Shown here one piece after another: positions 11,171 through 21,597 of a stretch of DNA of 64,000 bases. Where the stretch lies: positions 1,984,001-2,048,000 of the forward strand of contig OX377204.1 of NCBI GenBank assembly GCA_947396885.1. The letters run 5' to 3'. Positions within the stretch are counted from its first letter, which is position 1. The number at the start of each line of letters is the position of its first letter. The position numbers and the translations under genes are program-made. The notes below the pieces were generated by a model that saw only the letters and a program-made list of their open reading frames with translations, had not been told where the DNA came from and did not search any database. Source of the stretch: Heligmosomoides polygyrus polygyrus. Lineage: Eukaryota > Nematoda > Chromadorea > Rhabditida > Heligmosomidae.

Positions 11171-11365
11171 ATGAGAGCATTGCTAGTAGTGCTGGCAGTG
11201 GTGCTGCTCGCTGACAACACAATGTCCGAGGTTCGTTGCCTACCCGATATTCCCTCTGACAATGTGGAAGCTAGTGCCGATGAACTGTTTCCTTCTGACA
11301 ATGGGGAAGCTAGTGCCGCTGAACTGTTTATGGACATGGATGAGGTGCCATTTCAAGCTGCATGA
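11171..11365 (+). CDS. Small secreted peptide with two 13-residue repeats
   Basis: 64-codon open frame. Residues 1-22 look like a signal peptide: MRALLVVLAVVLLADN, a long hydrophobic core with one basic residue in front. The mature part is acidic and contains a near-exact tandem repeat, PSDNVEASADELF then PSDNGEASAAELF, and ends MDMDEVPFQAA. No cysteine framework beyond one Cys near the cleavage site, so it is unlike a disulfide toxin or neuropeptide precursor with dibasic sites. The start is chosen because an acceptor (TTTCAG) ends one base upstream. The repeats are also clear at DNA level, suggesting recent internal duplication. It is followed 140 bp later by a mariner. Function unknown; probably exported. 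Confidence 0.55.
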   Translation: MRALLVVLAVVLLADNTMSEVRCLPDIPSDNVEASADELFPSDNGEASAAELFMDMDEVPFQAA

Positions 11366-11504
11366 ACAGCTCTGCACGCTGGTTCAGTTCCATGTGTAGC
11401 AGCTCGGTAGAAAAAACACCTCAGTATTTTAACCAACACTCAGTTACGATATTTTCAGACTAACCGGGCATTCTGTCGCTCCTCTTTGGTTGAATAATTA
11501 TATA

Positions 11505-12383
11505 TTAGGGGGGGGGGGAGGCAAAAGTAATGAGATACCCCATGCCGTGTCCACATATCTCGTAACTGGAGCCTGGTTTCGTGCTTATCGTATTTGTATG
11601 TTTGTATGCTACTTACTGAAGCCCATCTGAGAAGTTACCACTCCCGCCCTTTTCAGAAGCATGCCAAAACCCCAGTCTGACGAGTCGACCTGTGTCGCGC
11701 AAATCTCGCCCAATTCCGGACTCCAAGAAGCCTGGACTCAATAGTCACGCAAAATGAGAAGTACGCCTTCTAATTAATCCTGCCAAGCAGCGAGTCTGTG
11801 TGAGGCGTGTTGACCCGTTACCGACCTTCGTTCGGCGAGATGTTCACGGCGAGAAGCACCTTCTGAGATTTTGAGTCTGCGCCCATGGATCGGTATACTG
11901 GAAACTGTTTTCCACAAGCACAACGATGGACTCCAAGGCCATGGTGAATGGAACAGAAGAGAAGGACCGGCGACTCGCACTTATTCAGTCGCAGCGCGTC
12001 AAGAAGGTCCTCCTCTTCGACAACGCTGCACCCGATCGGGCAAAAGTGACCACGGATAAGCCTGCTCAGCCGGAATACGTTCACATGCCTCACCCACCGT
12101 TATTCGGAAATCTCTCCATGCGACTACAACCACTTCTTGGGCCTACGGGACTTCCTAGTCGGAAGGGACACAAGAACCCAAGCAGTCCTTGACAACCATA
12201 TCGAGCAGTTGATCAACACCAGGCCCAAGCAGATCTGGAAGGATGGGATCAGGGCTGAGCGATGGCAGCAAGTCGTTGACTTTAATGGCATACACATTCC
12301 TCTACATCGTTGATTTGTAATTGAGTTATAAAGAGGTAAAGATTTTTTCAATTTGTGTCAATACTTTTGCCCCCCCCCCCTAA
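11505..12383 (+). mobile_element. Mariner-like element M7, deleted and decayed
   Basis: 879-bp element. Ends are TTAGGGGGGGGGG plus GGCAAAAGTAATGAGA and the complement AATACTTTTGCCCCCCCCCC then CTAA. Left target TA at 11503-11504; the right flank is CA. Plus-strand coding remains: KKVLLFDNAAPDRAKVTTD (second catalytic Asp block), then frame changes through a SPDL-type region and an end like VVDFNGIYIPL near 12270-12310. The first half of the transposase is missing. The non-autonomous element at 62840-63066 has similar G-rich termini. Confidence 0.65.
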
Positions 12384-12859
12384 CAGATCTCAGGCGGCTA
12401 GCTAGCGAAGAATCCTTCTTCTAGAAGTACGTCGACTTCAAAGTCTTAGATTTGTGCAGAATATCACATTGAGGAGAAGAGAGTATCGAGGAAAATAGTC
12501 GGCGTAGAGTTTTATAAATCTCTTATCTCTGTGAGCGGTATTTATAAAGTACCTTATAATAGACTTCCCTAATTTCGGTCAAAATTTACCTCTGAAATGA
12601 GATTTGAGAAAGTTTTAGGAACTGGGAACTGAGAAAAAAGACAGAGAAGTCAGTGTTAGGAAAGGCTCGAGCTCACATACCTCTGTATCAGACGTTCAAC
12701 GGCCTGCCGGCCACCAAAACGTCTGGTTGGGGCTTCGCCTCAAACTCCGAGAATAGAACACCCCAAACGTCTTCTTCTCCTCTTTAGACCTTCTCTCATT
12801 CATTACAGTAAAAAAAACTGGTTTGCGATATAGAATGGTATAGCAGAATAGGGCAGAAC

Positions 12860-12977
12860 AGATCCATCACCTTCACTGGACCACCCTTAACTGGTCCCTT
12901 ATCACTGGTCCCCTTTTAATGTCAGCCCTTTTCGGGTTCACCCTTCACTGGTCCCCCTCCCCTTCGTCGGTCCCTAC
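12860..12977. repeat. GGTCCC array, left part
   Basis: Imprecise tandem copies of CTTCACTGGTCCCCT-like units. The array resumes at 14447 after the hAT element. Confidence 0.7.
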
Positions 12978-13265
12978 CAGGGGTGCACATTTAACGGTTA
13001 ACGATTTAACGAATTTAACGAATTAACGGCATTTCTCGTTAAAATCTGGCTTAACGACTTAACGGAAATTTTTGGAAATTTAACGGAATTTTTAACGGAC
13101 ATTTTTATTAGTGAGTTTATCACGTTTACCCTTAGTCTTCACTAATGTTGAAGGTCTCATACTCCTGATTAATACTGTTTTTGAAAAGACTAATAAATTC
13201 ACCAAGAATATCCTAATGTTTTCATGCATTGTTTTGAAATTTTGGATTTTTTGAATGGATTTTGA

Positions 13266-13550
13266 GAGCGCGTGGTTACGCAGTCGTAGGAGGCGCCGAC
13301 AGTGAAATGCACCCGATATAAGGTTCCCGGTTCGGATTTCCCGACCAGGCCAACCAAACCTTCCATCCCTCTGAATTGGTACCAGACTTGTCTGGGAAGG
13401 ATAAAGCGCTGACTTCTTCATCGGCTGGCCACCGCAAGTCACTGTTTGGCCAAATACGCGTTCAGATCGCCTCCACGATATATCGTAGAAGTAGAATGCG
13501 TGGCCCATCCCAAAAGATAGAATAATGTTGTCCTTTATCATTGTCGTTTA
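13266..13550 (+). repeat. SINE-A copy nested in the hAT element
   Basis: Head GTGGTTACGCAGTCGTAGGA, body GGGAAGGATAAAGCGCTGAC, tail region GTCCTTTATC. It lies wholly inside the hAT element, so it inserted later. Confidence 0.7.
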
Positions 13551-13658
13551 ATGTACATATTTTGGAGCTAGAATGTCTTTGCCGAGTCTACAAGCACGTC
13601 ATCGAATTCACATATATACCGGTCTAACCTCCTTATAGTGTATGCCTATCTTCATTTG

Positions 13659-13806
13659 GCGCTGCTTATTCCAGAATACTTTTGCTCGCCACCTGGAATT
13701 GTCGAGACAGAGAGAATATTTTCGGCCGTTGGGCTGTTTTAAACGAATTTAGAAAAACGCTAATAACAGAAATTTGGAAAGCAACTTTTCTTGAACGTTA
13801 ACACGT
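13659..13806 (+). pseudogene. hAT transposase, C-terminal dimerisation domain remnant
   Basis: The plus frame reads IPEYFCSPPGIVETERIFSA then VGLF before a stop. This is the conserved hAT C-terminal block (the P..S..ER.FS.G pattern). Three in-frame stops follow, and the tail QLFLNVNT is still visible. The catalytic domain is gone. Confidence 0.7.
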
Positions 13807-14446
13807 TGCTGACATGTCATACCTTTTCGGCAAGGTAGGACCACGTGACACGATGTCGTGTCACGCTGCAAAAGAAGTGGACTGGTCGTCACCAGGCAGT
13901 TGAAAACCGAGCGTTCGACAACGTGTCTACATTCCACTGATGGGCTCTTTTTTTAGCTTTTTGCCTTTTTTAGATAAAACTTTCTGCACTTAATGGCTGT
14001 TGCCCGCATCGAGATTGACTATGCTCGTGGAACAGTCACACAAAGCGGTTTCGCAAAGAAGCAGGAATTAGGGGCACTCCGGGTTTGGTCTGATCGCACA
14101 TTTTAAAATGCCTTGTCGTTGATCATCTTAAATGATAATTCCATACCTGTTCTTATTCCACACCCTGTAGATAACTTGCTGCTGAAGGCTTGTTTAATTT
14201 TCTGAGTTTGATAAATTTGAACTGTTCATTTTCATTGCAGTGTTACTCTCCATTCCTTGAACTTAAGCAGTTGACCTCTTGAAGTCGAAGCGTATAGGTT
14301 TTCCTTGATTTTTTCACCTGAAGTAATGGTTAGGAGCTAATGGTATTTTAACGAAATTTAACGATTTACCGGAAATTTAACGAAAATTTTCCGTTAACAA
14401 ATTTCGTTAAAAAAATTTAACGCACAAAATCTTGTGTGCACCCCTG

Positions 14447-14745
14447 GTCCCTACTACTGCTCCCACCTCACTGGACCTCCATTTACTGGTCCCCTCTTCG
14501 CTGGTCATCCTATCCTTCACCGATCCCCATTACTGGTCCCTTCCTCACCGGTCTCCCCTTCACCTGGTCCCCTCTTCACTGGTCAACATTCTACCGGCCC
14601 CATCTTCACTCCCCCTCCTTCACCGGTTCCTCCTTCACTGGATCCCCCTCATAGGTCCCCATTGCTGATCCCACCTTCACTAATCCCTCCTTTATTGCTC
14701 AACCGTTCACCGGTCCCCCATTACTGGTCCCACCTTCACTGGTAA
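14447..14745. repeat. GGTCCC array, right part
   Basis: About twenty imperfect copies of TTCACTGGTCCCC-like units, continuing the array left of the hAT. All three frames stay open because of the low complexity, which explains overlapping Pro/Ser-rich frames; they are not genes. Confidence 0.75.
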
Positions 14746-14985
14746 CACGTCGTCTGAATCCGGAATCCTCGCGCGACATCGGTGGCACCTCTTCCGAACC
14801 TGCACGCCTGTTGAACAACGTCGGTGACATGTGTTCTCAACCCGAACCTGCTTTGCGCGACATCGGTGACACGTCGTCTGAATCCGGAATCCTCGCGCGA
14901 CATCTGTGACACCTCTTCTCAACCTGGACGTCCTTTGCGCGACATTGGTGACATGTCATCTGAACATGGACGCCTGTCGACAACT
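14745..14985. repeat. 41-42 bp minisatellite
   Basis: Five to six diverged units of the type GACATCGGTGACACCTCTTC plus TGAACC and CGCC blocks. A longer array of the same unit is at 57640-58110. Confidence 0.7.
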
Positions 14986-15125
14986 ACAACAGTTGAGAAC
15001 TGGTGATAACTACAACCCTCCCCCCCCCCCTTCCCTATACTTCCTCTCAACACACTCCTTCAGCACTTCTGTGCAAACAAACACACACACTCACTCACCC
15101 ACAGACAAACGACCTTATATATAGT
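14986..15125. repeat. Terminal module of the composite repeat
   Basis: ACAACTACAAC, a C10-type tract, a CACTTCTGTGCAAACAAACA region and the end TTATATATAGTAGGATAATT. It matches the reverse complement of 55318-55450, which defines it as a shared element end. Confidence 0.6.
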
Positions 15126-15149
15126 AGGATAATTGTTTTCCACCTACTG

Positions 15150-16187
15150 ATCTGAATTCCTGCATCTTACGCTCGATTGATTCTGTTTCTCTTGATTGCT
15201 TGTCTTAGATACTTCCTAGAATGGCCATGTCAATTAATTTGTGGTTCTTATAAATTTAAATCCTGAAAATACTACAGCTTGCGGTAAAATCGACGGTATC
15301 CTTAAAAATGCACCTACTGTTTGAAAGGTGCTAACACTGCCGCTAGTGAAGCTCCTGGATCTGTTTGAGACTCAAATGAAAACACAGAGTAGCCAAAACT
15401 TTATGACATACAAGTGGTCAAGATTCCGCTATGCACCCGTTTGGAACCCTGAATTCCATACTTGACTGGTTGTGCATGGGCTTAATGATTGTTGAAGTCT
15501 TGTCAATAATTGACCAAACTAATTTCTATTGCACTTCTCTTGACGGTTAAAACTCGGCAGCGCATTACAACTTCATGTGAATCCTTAACGTCTCCAAACG
15601 TCCTCTTAGGTTCTTTAGGATACCCCGCATTTTCCCACAAGTTTAAGTGGTCTGTTAAGCTCTAAACGTTGAAGAGAATGCAGTATAGTTTGATGCTGTC
15701 AATTAATAACAAGATTGCAACAAGTACTTGAATCATGAAGAATCCATCAAATCTGGAAAGGAAGGTCTTAAACGGGTGCGCGAAGCAATCTTCACCATTT
15801 GCACATCGCAACAAAGCTTTCGCTACGCTTTTCTCCTTTCTGAGTCTCAAACAGCTGAACCTAAGCTCACTAGCAGCAAAGTTAGAAGCTTTTAAACATT
15901 ACCTTTTTAGGATACCCTGAGTGTTTTCGAGCTATAAGCACTGAAACAAGCACAAATCGGTTGTTGATATGTCCACTTTATAGAGAAATTAGGACAAATA
16001 GTCAAGTAATATCAACCGTGTGGAAAATGTAACAAACTGGACAAGTGCGTGGCGCAATCCTACTCGCAAAATAGACAATTTTTATTTTCTTGCGCTTTAA
16101 TATGAGCCGTCAACTTTTCAGCACCTTTGCTGGCAGCAAAGTTATCTCCTTTCAAACAGAGCTTACATTTTTGGGGCACCTTGTACA
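15150..16187. mobile_element. Foldback element, copy 2 (left end truncated)
   Basis: Matches the 60298 copy from CTGAATTCCTGCATCTTACG onward and the 2831 copy at the right end (TTATCTCCTTTCAAACAGAG, then CACCTTGTAC). The left terminal repeat is missing where the composite repeat ends at 15125. Confidence 0.6.
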
Positions 16188-16291
16188 TACATCTACAACT
16201 GTAGGTACATAGGCGAGGATATAAGCATGGAAACTTGCATGCATCACTTCGCAAACATTCTAATACCCAAAATGAATCGCTAATTATTTAG

Positions 16292-17083
16292 GATTTAAAA
16301 CGGACGATTGAACTGAGCGAAATGATCAACAGCGTAACGCGATTGGAAACTCGTCTTCAGGGGAATCCAATAGTCGTCGTGATCACGGTCGGTTTATGTT
16401 GAGCCCTTTTTGTTGACTTGTTTCCAAAAATCGTCGTTTGGCCAATTTTAACCATTGCTCGCGAACAACTGATCCCTCTCGTGTTTTTCGAATCAGTTTA
16501 AGCTTTATATCCACTACAAAAAACTGTTAACGGATAAAGGAAGCGGCTAATCATACCGTAAGGTTGATTAACGCCGTTCTATGTCCTTGCCATAGTAATA
16601 GTCTTCAAAATTTGTTTTCATATGAAGCGCTTAGGGCAGGTTCCCGGTACGGATTTCCCGCCCAGGTCAACCACGACCTCCACCCTTACGGAGTCGATGA
16701 ATTGGTAGCAGACTTCTGGGTGAAAGATTTTCACAAAATCTGCAATTGCGCTGCCTTTTCAGGAGTTGCTTAGCCGTCTACACCGAATCTCTGCGTCAGA
16801 TGTGGCGATGTTAGCAGATGGTCATCGCCTTCACGATAACGAACTGGTTGACAGTGTACTGGTAGCGAACAACATTGTAAAGTGAGTGTGGCCGCCCAAA
16901 ATTTTGAACCATAATTCTAGAAAAAATTGACTGAAATGTTCCAGTCAACTACGTGCGGCCAGTGACGAGGAGCTGCGACGTCGTCCATCAAATTTGGCTG
17001 CCCTGATTCTTGCCTCAAATGATATCGATGAATACATCAGAACTCATCAAAGAAGGACTCGAGGAGATGATCGACAATTCTGA
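16292..17083 (+). CDS. 3' end of an unrecognised spliced gene (three exons)
   Basis: Exons 16292-16387, 16763-16881 and 16945-17083 (stop TGA). Acceptors are TTATTTAG, GCCTTTTCAG and ATGTTCCAG; donors are GTCGGT (weak), GTGAGT and the stop. Phases agree: the first junction is phase 0, the second leaves AA to be completed by T. The protein reads LKRTIELSEMINSVTRLETR, then ELLSRLHRISASDVAMLADG, and ends YIRTHQRRTRGDDRQF, 117 residues visible. It is helical, hydrophilic and without membrane segment. A signal AATAAA follows at 17155. The first intron holds a SINE-A piece. Exon 1 has an equal-length paralogue at 26070. Upstream exons should lie before 16292 or beyond the foldback. No family recognised. 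Confidence 0.6.
16629..16740 (+). repeat. SINE-A fragment in an intron
   Basis: Only the middle survives: GGTTCCCGGTACGGATTTCC to ATTGGTAGCAGACTTCTGGG. It lies between two exons of the 16292-17083 gene. Confidence 0.6.
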
Positions 17084-17154
17084 GCACTACAACCCCAGTG
17101 TTTCTGCTTTTCAGTAACTTCGGAAGATGAATGTCACTTACCATTAGATCAAAA

Positions 17155-17160
17155 AATAAA
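17155..17160 (+). terminator. Poly(A) signal AATAAA
   Basis: AATAAA 72 bases after the stop of the 16292-17083 gene, in an A-rich context. Confidence 0.5.
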
Positions 17161-17688
17161 TGTTGTTGCTCCCCGATCAGTGTCCATTACCAATCAATAA
17201 ATATTCGATTTGTTATCACCGTGGTAGGTCTGAATCATCGGTGAGCACAAATGTCTTCAAGAAACGATGCGCTTTCCTTATGGAAGGAGCTTATAAAAAA
17301 GAAAACAAATCGCGCGAGATTCAGCCATGCTCAGCAGAACACCTTACCATTCCGATACTGGTCAGTCCTTGAGCCTTTCACCTGTATCACCACGTTAGTT
17401 GTCGAGTTGCTCGAGCGGGCGTCAGGCACGTCGCATTCGTTCTTTTCGCGTGCCAATATGGCCCAATGTATTCCCAGAAATCACGCAGTAGACTCCAGAT
17501 ATGTATTGGGTTGCGCGACACTTGATGTCGTTTTTTCATAGATGGCGTGAACTGTATGTTTTTATGTAGAATTGATTACTTGACTTAAATTCCTATATAC
17601 TATTTAGATTGGCCGGGAAGGTTTAGTGGTTCTACTGGTCCACTTCAAACGATTATAACGCTATGTATTGGGTTGCGTTCGATCAAAC
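17161..17688. other. No gene seen
   Basis: Short unsupported frames only. Around 17655-17688 the sequence GGGTTGCGTTCGATCAAAC is the 5' flank of the SINE-B family, as in the tandem array at 26.3 kb. Confidence 0.35.
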
Positions 17689-17761
17689 AGTGTCGGTGGT
17701 GTAGTGGCGTAGAGCATTCCCGGTCAGCACTAGGCGCTGGTTCGAATCCCGCCTGGCGCTA
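17689..17761 (+). repeat. tRNA-like SINE-B copy
   Basis: A-box-like TGGTGTAGTGG and B-box GGTTCGAATCC with acceptor-like ends (TGTCGG ... TGGCGCTA). The anticodon arm is eroded. The flank GTTCGCAACAAGGCATCATTG matches the family flank at the 26.3-kb array. Confidence 0.6.
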
Positions 17762-17789
17762 GAGTTCCGTTCGCAACAAGGCATCATTG

Positions 17790-19170
17790 TAACAGATTAT
17801 AAGTTCTTTCATACTCATCGAATTCTGTCGAAATAGGCAGCACTCTCTGTTGGCCGACTCCATCAGCGAAAAAGCTGTGATGTGTGATGGGGATGCGACA
17901 AATTCCATTATCGAAAAGCTGCTTTTGCGTGGTCCGAATTTGCGAGAGGAAGCGAAGATTCTACCAGCGGGGAAGTTCTGATCGTGCTGAGGTGGCAGTC
18001 GATTGGCGCAAGGTCTGGTGAGTAGGCGGCTGATGCAGAACTTCAACTCCCAGTTCGTTCAATTTCAATGGTGATTTGCGAAATGTGTGGGTTGGCTTTG
18101 CCCTGAAGAAGAAGAACAACTCTTCTGTTGACCAGTGCCGGCTGCAGCTCACGCAATTTTCTGTAGATTCCGCCGATTTCGTTACATTTGGACTCTGCCA
18201 CGATGGTTCGGCTGCGCTCCAGAAAGTTGTTGGGAATCACCTCAGCCGCCGACCACCTTACTATCACTTTTGTGGTAGAATTTCGGCTTCAGGAACTGCC
18301 TGAGAACTTCGTCGACATCAACCCTCTGTTCTGATCCTCTTCGGTTATCGTACAGAAGCCACTTTTCATCGCATATCACAACTCGATCCAAAAACGGTCG
18401 CCTTGATTCCGGAGAAGCAGAGGACAGATTTCGAAACGCGACAATCTCTGGTGATCAATCAGATCGTGGGCACTAGACACTGTATCCGACGTCGATTCGG
18501 ATAATTCGGATTCGTCATTTTTTCCAAACCCGGTTTAAAGGATTGTGCGAATAATGACATCTTTGAAAAGCTTGGATCTTAGGGCGATTCGGATAGAGGT
18601 CATGTTCAGCAGATAAATTTTCAGAAAATTCAGATAGCCGATTTTTTATATTTTATAGGAAAACTGGTATCCTATCCGATTTTGATGTCCGATGAGAAAT
18701 TCGAAGATAAAACAGTTATTTGGATCATCTGAAAATCTTTCCTGTTAAGGCTACTCTTATCTGAATCATTCAAAGATCCGAAGCTTCTCCAAAGTGTTAT
18801 TATTCGCATATTCTTTTTAACCGGATTTGAAAATATGACAAACTTCAAATTATTCAAATCAGTGTCGGATCCAGCGTCTAGTGGACACCGACTTTTCGAG
18901 TTTTCTCACCTTTCCGAACCGCTTCATACCATCTGTAACAGCAGTGTTACTGACACCTAAATCTTCGCAGTGTTACGGACTGTTTGCAGTGGATGAGCTC
19001 CCACGAAGGCCTCCAAATCGTCGTCCTGGATTGCTGTGGGTCTGCCGCTTCAGGGTGCATCTTCAAGGTTGAAATCTCCAGAATGAAAATTTCTCGAATC
19101 ACCGTTGCACGGTCCTTTCTCCAACATTACATACTCGGCTTCCCAACATAGTTGACTTGGGGGACTGCTT
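17790..19170 (-). mobile_element. Mariner lineage M2 (SETMAR-like transposase), decayed and split
   Basis: Minus-strand blocks in order: VGERTVQR(stop)FEKF (19140), GVSNTAVTDGMKRFGKVRKL (about 18950), then after an inserted MITE the block VVICDEKWLLYDNRRG (first catalytic Asp, about 18360), SAAEVIPNNFLERSRTIVAE (18250), LQGKANPHISQITIE (second Asp block, D and R lost, 18090) and a tail around 17800-17900. Frames change several times, so it is long dead. Terminal repeats not identified. Confidence 0.7.
18471..18883. mobile_element. Foldback MITE inserted in mariner M2
   Basis: 413 bp. Ends CACTAGACACTGTATCCGAC and complement of TCGGATCCAGCGTCTAGTG. Long internal arms pair too (AATTCGGATTCGTCA-type with the right half). 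Removing it rejoins the mariner frame across the VPHDL linker, which shows that it inserted into the transposase gene. Confidence 0.7.
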
Positions 19171-19196
19171 CGACTGCGGATCGGTCTAGTTTGATC

Positions 19197-19500
19197 AAGG
19201 ATGAAGAATAAAAGGACGGCGTTATTTAATCACTTTGGGGTGCGCCACGTATTTTACTTCTACGAAATGTCGTGGAGGCGAGTTGAATGCGTATTTGGCC
19301 ATACCATTGCCATACCTGCGGTGGCAAGCCGATGAACAAGTCAGCGCTCTATCCTTCCCAGAAAAGTCTGGTGCCAATTCACCGACCCCGGCGGGATGGA
19401 AGGCTTGGTTGGCCTGGGCGGGAAATCCGAACCAGGAACCTGATACTTGGTCGGGTGCACGCGACAGTCGCGCCTCCTCCGACTGCGCTACACGCGCCCC
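19197..19500 (-). repeat. SINE-A copy
   Basis: Reverse orientation, nearly full length, from tail GAAGAATAAAAGGACGGCG to head TCCGACTGCGCTACACGCGC. Confidence 0.72.
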
Positions 19501-19650
19501 AGTTTGATATTGAAATTAAATACCGTTGGGAGTTGCCCTCTCGACATACTTCAGTAAGTCTTTGAAGATACACAACTTTTCAGCATTGGAGAAATACAAA
19601 TTATTCCGTTGCAAGCTGTCACTACGATGTTTTGTTGCGATCAAAACTTC

Positions 19651-19705
19651 TAGCGCCAGGCGGGACTCGAACCCGCACCTCCCTCTTACCGGGCGGGAAT
19701 GGTCT
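19651..19705 (-). repeat. tRNA-like SINE-B fragment
   Basis: Minus strand GGTGCGGGTTCGAGTCCCGC, identical to the core of the 26.3-kb array, with the same TTTTGATCGCAAC flank. The A-box end is replaced by unrelated sequence. Confidence 0.6.
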
Positions 19706-20702
19706 ACCCTTTGTCTGATAAATTATTCCGACAGGTAGATAGAGCGAAGAATTCCGTGCTAGACTTTATATGAAAATGGGAAGTAAGTTGAATTTCGATT
19801 CAGTACTAAACGAACGAAAAGAGGTTGCACAAAACCGCCAGAACTTTTCGGCCTAGTAATCCGACCACTCGCATTGCGTTGTTGTCATGTTGTTGTTATG
19901 CTGAAAAGTATGTCATCCAATTAAGAACACTCGTTCAAAGAATGCCCGACAGCGTAGTTTCCGTAATTTCGCCCAACGCCTAGCCGCATTCGTTCATCTG
20001 CCCATTATGGCTCTGCCCATCAGCGTGTTTGTTGAAATGTTTGCTCCGATCCGCTTCTGATTTGAACACGGTACAGACAGCAAACCCGAATGCTTTAAAA
20101 ACGAACAAGAATCCACTTTATCTGATTGATCTCGTTTTTGTGATAAGTGACTGCATCTGCAGAAGGCAACATCTCATCATTTCTCTCGCGTCCGGAGCAA
20201 CCTTCTCACTATATGAGGACTTCTTTGGTGCTGTTTTTTGGAGACCTTAAGACCCTGAGACCGTTTCTAGCACATTGCTTCACCACCGAATATCCTGTGT
20301 AGGTTCTACCTCGACGAGTCTATTGTATAAGAACAGTTCGTTATTGGCGTGTATAGATGTACAGCACATATCCGCTCCTTTCTTGTTCTTCTGTGTTTGT
20401 GTTGGTCCTTCCCTTAGATAATCCCAAAAGCCTTCACAGTTCAAGGCTCCAAGGTTCTCGCCGGACCCGTGGTCTTTTCAAGATCTGTGACTTTTGTGAG
20501 GCTCAGGGTTATTGGAAAATTTTCGAGGTGTAAATCAGTATACAAGTTGCTAAGAATGTTCCTAATTCGAGATAGTAGAGTAGCACTATGTTTGAGCAGA
20601 ACTTTGTTTCAGAACGAAAACAAATCTTGCGAAGCAACATCGAAAGCATCCTTCACATAGTTGTAATAGCCACCACATTACATCAGTTTTACAGAAGCAT
20701 AG
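19706..20702. other. No gene seen
   Basis: Unique sequence. Several short frames exist (for example 20029-20250) but none has paired splice signals and convincing composition. Confidence 0.35.
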
Positions 20703-20835
20703 GCGCTTATTTATTTATTTATTTATTTATTTATCAATGCCCCCACAAGGATGCGCCAACAGTGATCGTAATAAAACCCCGAAATCGTGTCAAGAAAAAC
20801 AAGAAATGTATGCATGTGCTTATGTAGGACAAGCC
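20703..20835 (-). repeat. LINE 3' tail with TTTA microsatellite
   Basis: A TTTA repeat at 20706-20733, read on the minus strand as an (ATAA)n tail following a GGCATTGATAAATA junction. This is typical of a non-LTR 3' end. Confidence 0.4.
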
Positions 20836-21291
20836 TATGTATGTAGAACAAGGGTGCTAGGTTGTAGCGAAGGTAAATCCGATATCACTAATAGGTGATA
20901 GAAAATTCTTCTAGTGGTGACCGGTTTTTCTCCAATAGTTCAACGGGATCTCGGTCGACACTATCCTTTTTTCGTACAGTACATATATAGTCGTTTCTTC
21001 TTCTTTTTTTCATCCTCTTCTTCTTCTTCTTCTTCTATCTTCTATATCTTCTAACAAACGGCAAAATCTTCGTATTTTTTCTAGAATAAGAGTATTTAAT
21101 CGTTGGAGCCGAGGCCTCCGCAACCAGTCCAATCGTTGAGCCACGGCGGGTTCCCTTACATATGCTTATAATTCTAGGCACAGCAATCTAAGTACGTAGA
21201 CAGAACGTAACAACATTTTCAACGTCTGCATCGAAAGACACCAGAGGGGTTCTGGCTTATTATCTAACAGACAAATCAAACAAGAATTCAA

Positions 21292-21597
21292 ATGATTTCG
21301 CTTCAACCCTTCCAGTTTACTTCATACTGCAGCTTGCAACCATCAGGCGAAGCTGAGCAACGTGAGCGTCGCATTGCGCAGGGTTGTCGTCTATTATTTG
21401 CAGACAACATGGTTCTTAATTTCTCTTCTCATCTTACGGAGCTCAACAAATTTATTAGTGATAAATTGGTTAAGCTCCCTATGATGAGAAGAGTAGAAAT
21501 TAAGAACTGTACTGATATTTCATTGTCTTCCGTAAAGCGCCTGTTAGATTGTAGTGGGATCATATATTATGTTGATCGAAAAGTCTTGAAACACTAG
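21292..21597 (+). CDS. Open frame of unknown status, contains a hairpin
   Basis: 101 codons ending inside the left end of mariner M3. An acceptor-like CTTCCAG precedes the codons for FTSYCSLQPSGEAEQRERR. The part SSHLTELNKFISDKLVKLPM and RRVEIKNCTDISLSSVKRLL has an LRR/F-box-like look, but the DNA of this part is a near-perfect inverted repeat (21411-21507), so the apparent protein signal may be an artefact. Likely host sequence cut by the mariner, if real. Confidence 0.3.
   Translation: MISLQPFQFTSYCSLQPSGEAEQRERRIAQGCRLLFADNMVLNFSSHLTELNKFISDKLVKLPMMRRVEIKNCTDISLSSVKRLLDCSGIIYYVDRKVLKH
21411..21507. repeat. Long hairpin
   Basis: Left arm GTTCTTAATTTCTCTTCTCA and right arm TGAGAAGAGTAGAAATTAAG pair over about 33 bases with a 2-base bulge. 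The loop contains a smaller palindrome AATTTATTAGTGATAAATT. Confidence 0.65.

Larger units (their letters stand above)
12978..14446 (+). mobile_element. hAT-type DNA transposon with 8-bp target duplication
   Basis: 1469 bp. Ends are CAGGGGTGCACA and the complement TGTGCACCCCTG. Flanks are an exact 8-bp duplication GTCCCTAC at 12970-12977 and 14447-14454. Both subterminal regions are packed with TTAACG motifs (12990-13100 and 14345-14425), typical of hAT transposase binding. It holds a SINE-A (13266-13550) and a transposase remnant (13659-13806). It landed in the GGTCCC array. Confidence 0.85.
12722..15125 (+). repeat. Composite repeat, locus 1
   Basis: In order: a GGGGCTTCGCC hairpin motif (12722-12770), a GGTCCC/CACTGG array split by a hAT insertion, a 41-42 bp minisatellite, and a terminal module ending TATATATAGTAGGATAATT. 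The same order recurs at 56830-58200, and parts recur inverted at 35385-36425 and 55318-55520. No coding capacity recognised; long frames across it are proline/serine-rich repeat translations. Confidence 0.6.

Noticed and set aside
14432..14745. Overlapping Pro/Ser-rich ORFs of 72-103 codons in three frames
   Set aside because: All three frames are open because of the GGTCCC low-complexity array.
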